A program made the position numbers and the translations under genes. DNA of 64,000 nucleotides from Azotimanducus sp965199815 (lineage in GTDB: Bacteria > Pseudomonadota > Gammaproteobacteria > Pseudomonadales > Azotimanducaceae): NCBI GenBank assembly GCA_965199815.1, contig CBDATE010000033.1, positions 62,001-126,000 on the forward strand, written 5' to 3'. The notes under the pieces are model-generated. The model ran no database searches. It was given only the letters and a program-made list of their open reading frames with translations, and was not told the origin of the DNA. Shown here piece by piece: positions 52,363 to 62,000 of the stretch (its first letter is position 1; each line of letters begins with the position of its first letter).

Positions 52363-52539
52363 ATGATGATAACCCTCGCGCTGGTGTTTTTTGCCATGCT
52401 GCTGATCCTTGGGGCCATGAGTATCGGCATCCTCGCTGGCCGCAGTCCCATCAAGGGAAGCTGCGGTGGCTTGTCCGCGAAGAACGGTCAGGGAGAATGC
52501 TCCATATGCGGACATCGTGACAACAACTGCGAACGCTGA
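52363..52539 (+). CDS. nqrM: Na+-NQR maturation protein NqrM (small)
   Basis: A 58-residue protein with one N-terminal membrane helix (LALVFFAMLLILGAMSIGIL) and a Cys-rich tail: SPIKGSCGGLS then CSICG and a last Cys near the end. The IKGSCGGL motif and four Cys are those of NqrM (DUF539), which helps build the iron centre between NqrD and NqrE. Directly after apbE is its usual place. The ATG at 52363 (or 52366) is used, and lolC starts inside its 3' end. No nqrA-F genes are in the window. Confidence 0.85.
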   Translation: MMITLALVFFAMLLILGAMSIGILAGRSPIKGSCGGLSAKNGQGECSICGHRDNNCER

Positions 52540-53791
52540 CCGCGGTACCCGCCCGCTTCGCTTGCGGGCACCGATCGCGCTGGTGATTGCCGTTCGCTAT
52601 GCGCTCTCGACTGGCAGTTTTACCGCATTTGTAACCAGGGTTGCGCTCCTCGGACTTGTCTTCAGCGTAGCGATTCTGTTGCTGATCATGGCAGTCCTGA
52701 ATGGCTTCGAGCGAGAACTGCTTGGACGGCTGCTTGGTGTGGCTCCCCACGCCAGCCTGCATTTTCAGCAGGCACCGGGGGACAGGCACAGCATTCACGA
52801 GTTGCTGGGTGCCGAGCGGGAAGTCACCGCCTGGGCTTCTGTGGTCAGAGGCGCGGGAATGCTGGTTGTGGGAGACAAGCTGTCGGGGGTCACTCTGGTC
52901 GGTGTCAATCCTGATACCTACACAAGGGTTTCCGCAGCACCCACACACATCACTCCACAATCACGGCAGTTTGCCTCGCTCGCACCGGGCAGGTTTGGCG
53001 CATTTCTTGGTGCGTCGCTGGCTGACTCACTTGCAGTTTCAGTTGGCGATTCCGTGCGTCTCATGCTGTCTGAAACCCTGTCCACTCCGTTCGGGGTGCT
53101 GCCGAGATCAAGACAGCTCGAGGTGCTCGGTACGCTGGAGACGGGCACCGAACTCGATAGTTACTGGATGTGGATGCACCACGACGATGCCACACGCCTG
53201 TTGCGCGCCACACCGAACGCACAGGCAATCGATCTCAGAGTCGAGCAGCCGATGCAGGCGGACGCTATCGCTTACCGACTCGCGTTGGCCACAGGTGCGC
53301 TTGATGATACCTGGAAGCGTCGCTTCGGGCCGCTCTATCAGGCCGTCATTTCCACGCGCGGGGTCATGTTTGTCCTGCTGTCCTTGCTCGTGGGCGTAGC
53401 CGCCTTCAATCTGGTATCCACACTCGTCATCGTGGTGAATCAGCGTCGCCCCGACCTCGCGATTCTCAGTACCATGGGAGCCTCCGGGCCGAGCAGGATG
53501 GCAATCGCCGCCTGGCTCGGCGTACTCATTGGCGGCTTCGGTACCGCGCTCGGACTTGCTCTGGGGTCTGTGCTGAGCCTGATGGCACCCGGATTTCATG
53601 CATGGATGGAAGCCAGCTTCGGGCTTGGGCTCATGGATCGATACTTCATTCACTACCTGCCAACCGATCTCGATTTCGCCGAAGCCGTGCGCGTCGGTGC
53701 CGTGGCACTGTCGCTCAGCCTCATCGCTACCCTGTATCCGGCGTTACGTGCACTTGCCTTGCGTCCCGCCGAGGTGCTCTCCAATGAATGA
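52517..53791 (+). CDS. lolC: Lipoprotein-releasing system transmembrane protein LolC
   Basis: A FtsX-type permease of about 424 residues from GTG 52517 (GTG 52466 or TTG 52562 are alternatives; none has a clear ribosome site). It has an N-terminal helix (TRVALLGLVFSVAILLLIMAVLNGFERELL), a large periplasmic domain and three C-terminal helices. With LolD and LolE it extracts lipoproteins from the inner membrane for LolA. The gene overlaps nqrM in front and lolD behind (8 bp). Confidence 0.88.
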   Translation: MTTTANADRGTRPLRLRAPIALVIAVRYALSTGSFTAFVTRVALLGLVFSVAILLLIMAVLNGFERELLGRLLGVAPHASLHFQQAPGDRHSIHELLGAEREVTAWASVVRGAGMLVVGDKLSGVTLVGVNPDTYTRVSAAPTHITPQSRQFASLAPGRFGAFLGASLADSLAVSVGDSVRLMLSETLSTPFGVLPRSRQLEVLGTLETGTELDSYWMWMHHDDATRLLRATPNAQAIDLRVEQPMQADAIAYRLALATGALDDTWKRRFGPLYQAVISTRGVMFVLLSLLVGVAAFNLVSTLVIVVNQRRPDLAILSTMGASGPSRMAIAAWLGVLIGGFGTALGLALGSVLSLMAPGFHAWMEASFGLGLMDRYFIHYLPTDLDFAEAVRVGAVALSLSLIATLYPALRALALRPAEVLSNE

Positions 53792-54494
53792 GCACACACC
53801 AACAGCCTCCCCGGCGCACCCCCCTGTTGCCCACGCCAAGGGGCTCGGCAAGCAGTACCTTCAGGGGGATTCCCGTCTCGAAGTACTGATTGACATCAAT
53901 CTTGCCGTCGCCGCCGGAGAGCGAGTAGTGGTGCTTGGGCGTTCCGGTTCCGGCAAGAGCACCCTGTTGCATCTGCTTGGCGGGCTCATGGCACCTTCCT
54001 CTGGCGAGGTATGGGTGCATGGGCATTGTATGAGCCGCTTGTCGGCGAACGAAAGCGCAGCCGTTCGCCGCCGGAGCATGGGGTTCGTGTATCAGTTCCA
54101 CCATCTGTTACCCGAATTCTCGGCGCTCGAAAATGTGATGATGCCCTTGAGGCTCGGTGGTTGCGGCCTGGCCGAGTGTCGTGTGCGTGCCGAAACTGCG
54201 CTGCAAGAGGTGAATCTGCATGAGCGACGCACACATCGACCGGCGGCGCTGTCCGGGGGTGAGCGTCAGCGGGTAGCCATTGCCCGCGCTCTGGTTACGC
54301 GCCCGAAGCTGTTGCTGGCCGACGAGCCGACCGGCAATCTCGACCGTGAGAACGCGCAGGAAATCTTTGCGCTTCTGAATCGGCTGATCAGCGAGACCGG
54401 CGCGGCCTGTGTGTTGGCAACGCACGATGCGCTCCTGACTCGGGATGCCACGCGCGTGGTACGCCTCGAATGCGGCAGGATGATCGATGTCTGA
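53784..54494 (+). CDS. lolD: Lipoprotein-releasing system ATPase LolD
   Basis: A 236-residue ABC ATPase. Walker A is LGRSGSGKSTLLH, the Q-loop is in YQFHHLLPEFSALENV, the signature is LSGGERQRVAIARAL, Walker B is KLLLADEPTGNLD, and the H-loop is ATHD. FQFHHLLPEF-like text before the signature is the LolD mark. The ATG at 53784 overlaps the lolC stop by 8 bp. Completes the LolCDE exporter. Confidence 0.96.
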   Translation: MNEHTPTASPAHPPVAHAKGLGKQYLQGDSRLEVLIDINLAVAAGERVVVLGRSGSGKSTLLHLLGGLMAPSSGEVWVHGHCMSRLSANESAAVRRRSMGFVYQFHHLLPEFSALENVMMPLRLGGCGLAECRVRAETALQEVNLHERRTHRPAALSGGERQRVAIARALVTRPKLLLADEPTGNLDRENAQEIFALLNRLISETGAACVLATHDALLTRDATRVVRLECGRMIDV

Positions 54495-54526
54495 ATACGC
54501 ACATCTCGCGCGCCTCGCCCAGGTCG

Positions 54527-55741
54527 ATGCCTGACCCCGTTCGTGCGCGTAGCGTCGCCCCCTGGGCCTGGCTGGCATATCGCTACCTGAAGGCGCGTAC
54601 GCGCAGCTACAGCCGCTTCGTGGCCTGGGTGTCGGTGACCGGTCTCGGTCTCGGCGTGGCTGCCTTGATCGCCGTCATGAGCGTGATGAACGGGCTGAGC
54701 AGCGAGATCGAAGCACGCGTTCTGGGGCATGTCACTCAGGTTTTTCTCACACGCGAGGATGAAGATCTGTCAGCGGATGCCTTCGTCAGTCAGGTTGCGC
54801 AGATCAGCGCGCATCCGGCTGTCAAGGCGAGCTTCGAGTTCGTCGAGGCGGCCGGTGTGATGAGCCTCGGCTCCGGCGTTCATCCGATTCTCGTCTATGG
54901 TGTTGGCCAGCAAGCGCTTCCCTGGCTGCCTGCAAGCATGCCTGCCGGGGATTGGAGCGGGTTGGTGGTCGGTGCCTCGCTGGCGGAGTACTTTGCGGTG
55001 GCATCAGGAGATGCGCTGCGATTGGTGCTCATCGGTGCAGAAGGGCGCACACGCGCAATACGCAAGACCGTGTCCGGCATCTTCGCAACCAGATCGGAAC
55101 TGGATTATTCACTGGTGTTCCTGCCCTTGAGCGACTTTGCGCGATTGCTCGATTCCGGCATCGGGCATCGGGGCTATCGTCTCGTGGTCGAAGACCCTCT
55201 GCAAACACCTGAGCTTATCGCCGAGTGGCGAAATCAGGGGGTGTTGGACGGTATCGGGATTGATGACTGGTCGCACACGCACGGCGAGCTGGTGCGCGTA
55301 TTGGGTATGGAGCGCGTGATCATGTTTTCGCTGTTGTTCATGGTGGTGGGGATAGCGGCGCTCAACCTGGTCTCCGGTCAGGCCATGTTGGTGAGCGAAA
55401 AGGCAGCGGAAATCGCCATATTGCAGACCATGGGGGCGGGCAGCGACCTCATCTGGCGTACTTTCCTCGCCTATGGCGGATTTGTTGCGTTGCTCGGTAC
55501 GGGTCTGGGGCTCATTCTGGGCGTGGCTCTGGCCATCTGGTCGGGTGAGTTGATTGCCGTGATTCACAGCTTGCTCGGCGTGGATATATTGGCCGGAAGC
55601 TGGTTCGACAGTTTGCCCTGCGAGATTCGCCTGACCGACCTCGTGCTGGTGGGCGCTTCGAGCCTGCTCATCAGTGGAGCCGCCTGCATCGTGCCCGCCG
55701 GGCGCGCGGCGCGGCTGCGCCCCATCGAATCGCTGGCGTAG
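54527..55741 (+). CDS. lolE: Lipoprotein-releasing system transmembrane protein LolE
   Basis: A 404-residue FtsX-type permease, paralogous to LolC. The N-terminal AWLAYRYLKARTRSYSRFVAWVSVTG and first helix match LolE/LolC. A periplasmic domain and the last helices with GAGSDLIWRTFLAYGGFVALLGTGLG follow. The ATG at 54527 begins 32 bp after the lolD stop. The stop codon lies in a short duplicated stretch repeated 66 bp later. Confidence 0.94.
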   Translation: MPDPVRARSVAPWAWLAYRYLKARTRSYSRFVAWVSVTGLGLGVAALIAVMSVMNGLSSEIEARVLGHVTQVFLTREDEDLSADAFVSQVAQISAHPAVKASFEFVEAAGVMSLGSGVHPILVYGVGQQALPWLPASMPAGDWSGLVVGASLAEYFAVASGDALRLVLIGAEGRTRAIRKTVSGIFATRSELDYSLVFLPLSDFARLLDSGIGHRGYRLVVEDPLQTPELIAEWRNQGVLDGIGIDDWSHTHGELVRVLGMERVIMFSLLFMVVGIAALNLVSGQAMLVSEKAAEIAILQTMGAGSDLIWRTFLAYGGFVALLGTGLGLILGVALAIWSGELIAVIHSLLGVDILAGSWFDSLPCEIRLTDLVLVGASSLLISGAACIVPAGRAARLRPIESLA

Positions 55742-55908
55742 GACGATGATGCCGACACCGGTGCGAGTCGATGTGCCCGCTGCCGTCCGGTCTCTCCGCT
55801 GGCGCAGGGCGATGATGCCGACACTCAAACCGGACAGGGCGCATCTCCTACATGGCCTCGCGCCGATGTCGCATGTGTTCGCTTGTGAAATGCGGCATAG
55901 ATGCACTC

Positions 55909-58347
55909 ATGCATTTTCATCTGTCTGGCATCGCACTCGGACTACTGGCAAGCGCGTGGCTGCCGAATTGGCTGCCGATTCCCGCGCTCATGATCGCCCT
56001 GGCTGGTCTGACGGCGCTTGCCTTCTGTGCCGCGCTCTGGTGCACACATAGATGCCGACAGGGGTATCCGCCTGCTGCGGCCAGCCTTGGTTTGAACACC
56101 TGCCTTTTGGCCGTCGCGTTCGGTGCTGGCGGCTTGTATGGACTGCACCGTATCGATGCACACCTCGAGCGGAGGCTGCCAGCAGACCTGCACGGACAGA
56201 TGGTCACCGGTATTGTCGAGTTGGTATCCCTGCCGGATGTAGCGGGGTCGGCCATGCGCCCGATCATTCGCGTCGAGGCGCAGCTGCATGATCTGATAGC
56301 TGGCTGGGGGCTTGACCGGGCACCGCCGCAACGACTGCGGTTGACCTGGTTTGATGCGCCTGCCGAGGTGCGTACCGGAGACTTGTGGCGCATGCAACTC
56401 AAGCTGCGCGCGCCGGTCGGCACGTTGAACGCTACCGGATTTGACTACGAAGCGTGGCTGCTGGCGGCACATATCGATGCCCTGGCAAGCGTACAGTCGG
56501 GAACCTTGTTACGCAGCTCCGAAGGCGCATCCATTCACGCATACCGTGCCTGGTTGCGTGAGTTCTTCATGCGCCTGAACACGGCGAGCAAGGGCTCGCT
56601 GCTCGCGCTCGCCAGTGCCGATGCTTCGCTCATGAAGTCGAGCGATTGGCACGTATTTCGCAAGACCGGCACCATACACCTGATGATTATTTCCGGGCTG
56701 CACCTTGGCCTGTTGGCACTCTTCGGTGGGTTGCTCGGTCTCGGTCTGGCGCGCCTTTCGCGCAACCTGTGTGACCTCATACCGGCGCAATATGTCGCTG
56801 CCTTGTGCGGCGTGACGGTCGCCACGGGCTTTGCCACCCTGTGCGGCTGGACCCTGCCGGTGCAGCGTGCCTTCATCATGGTGAGCTGCTTCGCGCTGGC
56901 GCTCGTCACTCGACGTCATCTGCGCGGCTTTGATGCCTGGTTGATCGCCATGGCGATTGTGCTTGCCAGTAATCCCTGGGCGAGCCTGTCTGCCGGCTTC
57001 TGGCTGTCCTTCGGTGCGGTCGCCTTGCTCATGATGATCGGCTGGCGGGGCGAATCTCGCTCCTCGTCCACAGCCCCGCAGGTGGCCTCGCGCATCCCCG
57101 GTTCGCGCATGGCCGCATCCTGGATACAGACACTGATTCAAACCCAGCTTCTCCTGTCGCTCGCCATGGCACCGCTTCTTCTCATGGTCATCGGAGAATT
57201 GCCGCTGATCAGTCCACTGGCAAATCTCGTTGCGGTACCAGTGACGACGCTGGTCATTGTCCCGCTCGTGCTCTGTGCCAGCCTCGTTGCGGGCACCTCC
57301 ACCGGGCTCGCAGCGACCATCCTCGAATTTGCCGGGCGCTGCTTTGACTGGCAGTTTCGTCTGCTGGAATTACTCGCGGCTGTGCCGCCACTGTACGCCG
57401 TCACCTTCAACACCCTGCTTGCCCTGGTCTGTCTGCTGTCCATATTGAGCACCTTCTATCCCTGTGTCTGGCCGCTTCGGGCACTGCTGCTCGCACCTGG
57501 CGCACTGTTGGTGATTGTGCTGGCACCGTCAGCCGAGCTCCTTCCCCACGGCGATTTCCGTGTGACGGTATTCGATGTTGGTCAGGGCCTGTCGGTGCTC
57601 ATTGAAACCAGGCACAAGCGCCTGTTGTACGATGCCGGGGCGCGCTATGGAGATGACTTCGATTTCGGCGAAGCTGTCGTTCTGCCGGGGATCAGGTCGC
57701 TTGGGCATGGCGATCTGGATCGGTTGTTGCTGAGTCACTGGGACAATGACCATGCCGGCGGTGCCAGAAGCATCGCGCAGGAGCTGCGCATAGGCTCGCT
57801 CATGGCCTCGGCGGACGGAGCGCTCAGGTTTCCACTTGGAGACGCGCTGCTCAGGCATGTTTCTTTCGAGGCTTGCGAGGCCGACGACTCGTGGCATTGG
57901 GATGGTGTGCGATTTACTCTGTTGCATCCGGGCAGCGTGGGTGTTGCCCGAGCAAGCTCCAATGATCGCTCCTGTGTGCTACACATCGACAACGGGCGTT
58001 TCGCGGCGCTGTTGCCCGGTGATATATCGCAAGCGGTCGAATTCGAGATCATGCATCGTGTGCAGCCGGTTCATCTGCTACTGGCACCGCATCACGGCAG
58101 CCGCAGTTCCTCGTCAATAAGTTTTCTGCGCAGAACAGCGCCGCGTATGGTGTTCGTGAGCAGCGGATTCGCGAACAGGTTTGGGCATCCTCATGAGGAC
58201 CGGGTAGCCGCTTGGCACTCGGTCGGTGCCCGTGTGCTGGAGACGGCGAAAGACGGAGGGCTTCGCTGGAGCTCGACTGAGCCGGATATCGTCAGGAGCG
58301 CCCGCGAGCAGCGCAGCGCCTATTGGCGCACAGGAAATTCTGAATAA
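55909..58347 (+). CDS. comEC: ComEC/Rec2-type DNA uptake channel
   Basis: A protein of about 812 residues. It has N-terminal membrane helices, a periplasmic OB-like domain, the competence helix block (TIHLMIISGLHLGLLAL is the hallmark; then about seven helices), and a C-terminal metallo-beta-lactamase domain (FDVGQGLSVLIE, LSHWDNDHAGG, LLPGDIS, APHHGSRSSSS). It moves single-stranded DNA across the inner membrane in competent cells. ATG 55909 is preferred; ATG 55852 is also in frame. The last codons and the TAA come from a palindromic repeat. Confidence 0.93.
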   Translation: MHFHLSGIALGLLASAWLPNWLPIPALMIALAGLTALAFCAALWCTHRCRQGYPPAAASLGLNTCLLAVAFGAGGLYGLHRIDAHLERRLPADLHGQMVTGIVELVSLPDVAGSAMRPIIRVEAQLHDLIAGWGLDRAPPQRLRLTWFDAPAEVRTGDLWRMQLKLRAPVGTLNATGFDYEAWLLAAHIDALASVQSGTLLRSSEGASIHAYRAWLREFFMRLNTASKGSLLALASADASLMKSSDWHVFRKTGTIHLMIISGLHLGLLALFGGLLGLGLARLSRNLCDLIPAQYVAALCGVTVATGFATLCGWTLPVQRAFIMVSCFALALVTRRHLRGFDAWLIAMAIVLASNPWASLSAGFWLSFGAVALLMMIGWRGESRSSSTAPQVASRIPGSRMAASWIQTLIQTQLLLSLAMAPLLLMVIGELPLISPLANLVAVPVTTLVIVPLVLCASLVAGTSTGLAATILEFAGRCFDWQFRLLELLAAVPPLYAVTFNTLLALVCLLSILSTFYPCVWPLRALLLAPGALLVIVLAPSAELLPHGDFRVTVFDVGQGLSVLIETRHKRLLYDAGARYGDDFDFGEAVVLPGIRSLGHGDLDRLLLSHWDNDHAGGARSIAQELRIGSLMASADGALRFPLGDALLRHVSFEACEADDSWHWDGVRFTLLHPGSVGVARASSNDRSCVLHIDNGRFAALLPGDISQAVEFEIMHRVQPVHLLLAPHHGSRSSSSISFLRRTAPRMVFVSSGFANRFGHPHEDRVAAWHSVGARVLETAKDGGLRWSSTEPDIVRSAREQRSAYWRTGNSE

Positions 58348-58357
58348 CAGAGGTTCC
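58333..58357 (+). repeat. Single-hairpin derivative at the end of comEC
   Basis: GGAAATTCTG and CAGAGGTTCC arms around AATAA, a slightly degenerate module 1. It supplies the ending Asn-Ser-Glu-stop of comEC and, on the other strand, abuts the IS3 remnant. Confidence 0.75.
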
Positions 58358-58518
58358 TCTGATAGCCCATCCGGAGCCTCCGACTTCCACTTCCCTACCT
58401 GGCTCGGATTCATACCATGCCGAGCCGCCACCTCTCATGCAGTCCGGTCACCGCGCATCGCCTCTACAACGACCTTGCGCTTGAACTCTGCTGTGAACTT
58501 CCTTCTCTTTATTGTCAG
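58358..58518 (-). pseudogene. IS3-family transposase OrfA remnant
   Basis: The minus strand reads IKRRKFTAEFKRKVVVEAMR, then GDRTA-stop-EVAARHGMNPSQVGKWKSEA, the N-terminal helix-turn-helix of an IS3-type OrfA with one in-frame TGA. It then ends at the palindromic repeat. An AAGGAG-type ribosome site lies just upstream of the first codon. No OrfB is present. It is a dead fragment between comEC and the second surface-protein gene. Confidence 0.8.
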
Positions 58519-58686
58519 TCTCCTTGAGGTCAAAACATACCTTGGCAGACTGTCCGGATTCCCCTGACCACCTCACCCCTCCGAGGGCATCCATCTCCAC
58601 TATCCCTCCCGCACCAACCCGGCACACCTGTCCTCCCTCTCATCTCGGTTGAACACGGAATTGCCTTGGGTGACGCAGCACAGGTT

Positions 58687-58716
58687 TTGACGGAATCCCG
58701 GAAAGTGGGCTACTAT
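58687..58716 (+). promoter_or_regulatory. Putative sigma70 promoter of the second surface-protein gene
   Basis: TTGACG, 18 bp, TACTAT: identical to 4667-4696. The preceding 150 bases hold nothing recognisable beyond the IS3 remnant. Confidence 0.6.
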
Positions 58717-58747
58717 TCAAGTTTATTCTTCCGGTATATCTATATCC

Positions 58748-59083
58748 ATGATAGCGACAGGCAGCAGTGAAGTGCACTCACCGGGCTTGGCCCGTCAGGG
58801 GCTTACTCAAGGTCGGATCTTGCAAGGCTTGCAAGGACAGCCCTTGAAGTCCGTGGATATCATACCCCCCCCCCCCCCCCCCCCCCTCACAGGGCTTGGT
58901 CCGTCGGGGGCTTGCTCAGGGGCTGCTGCTGGCCATTCTGGTCATGGGACTCCTGCCGGGCACCGCTTCCGCGCAGGGCAGTATAGGTATCCTTCCCAAG
59001 GTGGCACCTGCCGAGCCCTACGGGCTCGGCGAACGAATCACCATTCAAGTCAGATTCGACTCGATAGCTTCAGTCACCGGTAG
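58748..59083 (+). other. ATG-started leader reading frame of the second locus (out of frame as assembled)
   Basis: The leader is the same as at 4728 apart from two substitutions (Arg-Gly-Gln to Gln-Gly-Arg). With 22 C it stops at 59083 after 111 codons. One C fewer or two more would join it to the signal peptide at 58896, the same register error as in the first locus. Confidence 0.6.
58865..58886 (+). repeat. Poly-C tract of 22 bases (slipped-strand switch candidate)
   Basis: Uninterrupted run of 22 C at the position equivalent to 4845-4870. The first locus also carries two extra bases (TC) right after its run. Confidence 0.95.
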
Positions 59084-62000
59084 TCCGAGAATCCGCCTGA
59101 CGATCGGCGACGAGACCCGCTACGCGGCGGCAGGACCGCAGGGATTTATTAGTGCGAGTGTTTTTTTCGGCTATATCGTTCAGGCCGACGACCGTGACGC
59201 GAACGGCATCAGCATCCCGGCCAACGCCATCGAGCTGAACGGCGGTACCATCAGGTCTCGGAATTCGGGTGCCAATCTTCCTTTGACACATGCCGCGCTG
59301 TCAGATCAATCAGGGCACAAGGTGGATGGCAGCAGGGGGGCGGGCACGGCTGGTGACGATGGGGAGACCCTGACCTACTCGCCAGCCCCGCGTGTGCTGG
59401 CCGTCGGCACCACCATCACCCCGCTGACGGCGATGCCGGACGGCTTCAACATGGATGCCACCTTCACCTATGCGGTAACCGCCGGAACCCTGCCGCCGGG
59501 GCTCATGCTGAACACCTCCACCGGTGCCATCAGCGGTGCCCCGACCGTGGCGAACGCGAGCACGGCCACCGTTACGATAACCGTTACAGCGGGCACGGGC
59601 ATGGATCCGCCAACGGCAACCCGCGCAATCGTCTTCCCGCCGGTGGAAGCCGGCACTCTGGTGTTCGACCCCGCCACGCTGACGGTGAATGAGGGTTCGA
59701 CCGGCACCTACAGGGTGAAGCTTTCAACGCAGCCGAGCGCCAATGTGACGGTGGCGGTGACAGTGGCTGGCTCGTCGGATGTGAGCGTGGCCCCGGCATC
59801 GCTCACCTTCACGAACTCGAACTGGAGCACTGTGCAGACGGTGACAGTGACGGCGGCCGAGGACACCGATATGGTGGAAGACACAGCGACCCTGAATCAC
59901 ACGGCATCGGGTGGGGGCTACGACTCGGCGACGGGCAGCGTGGTGGTGACGGTGGATGACGATGACGTGATTCCGACCTTGAGCATTGCGGTGGTGGAGA
60001 AGTCCGGTGTCGCCGAGACGGCGGCTTTTATCTCCGTTAACGAAGAAGTGGGCACGTTTGAATTCACGGTCACCCTGTCCGCCGCCAGCACCGGCACGGT
60101 GACGGTGAGGTACGCCACCGAGGACATTCCCGTTGGTGCTCAGGTGCTCACGGATATTCCTGATGCGTTTCCCGCGACCGCAGGCGAGGATTACACCGCC
60201 GCCTCGGGTATGCTCATTTTTGCGCCGGGCGAGACCAGCAAGACCATTTCGGTGCAGATTATTGACGAAACGCTGTACGAGCAGGCTCAGGAGCTCTTCC
60301 GTATCGTGCTGAGCAATCCGTCCGGTGCCACCATTGCTGCCGGTCAGGGGCAATTGCTTATTGGTCTCGTCGAGGCTGATCCGGTGCCGCCTGTATCGGT
60401 CATGGCGGCGGGTCTGGCGAGCACCGGCTCGCCGGGGGCGGCAGCGAGTACTCCGGAAGGGAAGCTGAGCGTAGCCGAGGGCGACAGCGGTGAGACCGAC
60501 ATCACCTTCACCGTCACGCAATCCAGGGTGATCAGTTGGCAAAGCGTCCAGGTCGGTAGCTTCCGTACCCCGGCTGGCATCACCGGTACTGCCACCGCCA
60601 ATACGGACTTTGAGGTCACAGCCGAAACCCTGAACTTCGCGGCAGGCACGACGCAGGCCGAGTACACGCTGAAGATCAAGGGCGACACGGATGTCGAGAG
60701 TGACGAGACCTTGTATGTTTTACTCGATCGTGGCAACGGCATTGTGACCAATTCCGGCGAAGGAACTTTTCTGATCGAGATTACCATCGTGGATGACGAC
60801 GGGGTACCCTCCAAGCCGCGCGCGCCGCGCCTGACGGCCTCGGCGAGCGGCCAGTTGACGGTGAATTGGGTGGCACCGACGGACGACGGCGGCCAGCCCA
60901 TTGATGACTACGATGTGCGCTACCGCGCGAAGCCGACTTCCGGGGACCCGGCCTGGACGGAAGAAGCCTCCACCGCCACTGACAGCACCGCCACCACGAG
61001 GGTTATAAGCAGCCTCACGAACGATTCCGCGTATCAGGTGCAGGTGCGCGCGGAGAACGAGAATGGCAACAGTGGCTGGTCGGATACGACGGAAGCTACG
61101 CCGGTGGCCAGCCCGAGCACATCGCCGACGGCGGAATACAATTCGGGCAGCGGAGCACTGGTCATTCGCAATGTTCCCATCAGCACGTTCACCAAGAATA
61201 TCATCAACCTGAACAATGCCCAGTTTCACAACCTCGTTCTCCACATAAGCGATGGCTCCTTCGGAAGCGAGGGGGCAGGTCTCATGACCCTGATGGTGGG
61301 TAGCGTCAGCAAGCCCTATTCGCCGCGCGGGAGGCGGAACGCGAGCGACCGCACATGGGGCGCAGACAATGCTCAGGAGGTGGTTGAAGGTAGCGCCACC
61401 ATCAGCACGAAAATACCAGGCGCCAGCATCACCGCGACTTCATCGATCTCCAGAGTCCAGTTCCAGTCGTTTGTCACACCTTTTACGGGGACTAGCGTTT
61501 TCGTCGCAGCCCCGATCACGCTCTTGCAAACCGCGCCCGACGCGCCGGAAAACCTGACGCTGGCGCTGCGCCCGCAGATGGCGACCTTGAGCTGGAGCAA
61601 CCCGAGAGATTCCAGCATCACCGGCTACCAGTACCGCGTTGGCACGAGCGGTGTGTGGACCAACCTGCCCGGCAGCAGCGCGACCACCACCAGCTTCGAT
61701 GTCTTTGACGGGCTGACCGGCGGTTCGCCGCAAACTGTTCAGTTGCGCGCCGTGAACGCCAACGGCAATGGTGCGTCCGCTTCGGTTACGAGCGCGGTGC
61801 CTGCGGCCCCGACCGGCCTGACGGCGGTGGCGCTGAGTGCATCTGCGCGCCTCGGGTGGGCCGACCCCGATGACCCCAGCATCATCAAGTACCAGTTCCG
61901 GGTTGGCACCAGCGGCACCTGGACCGACATCGCGGGCAGCAGCGCCGCGAGTGTCACCGGCATTGCTTCCGGGCTGACTAACGGCTCGGCGCAGGATGTG

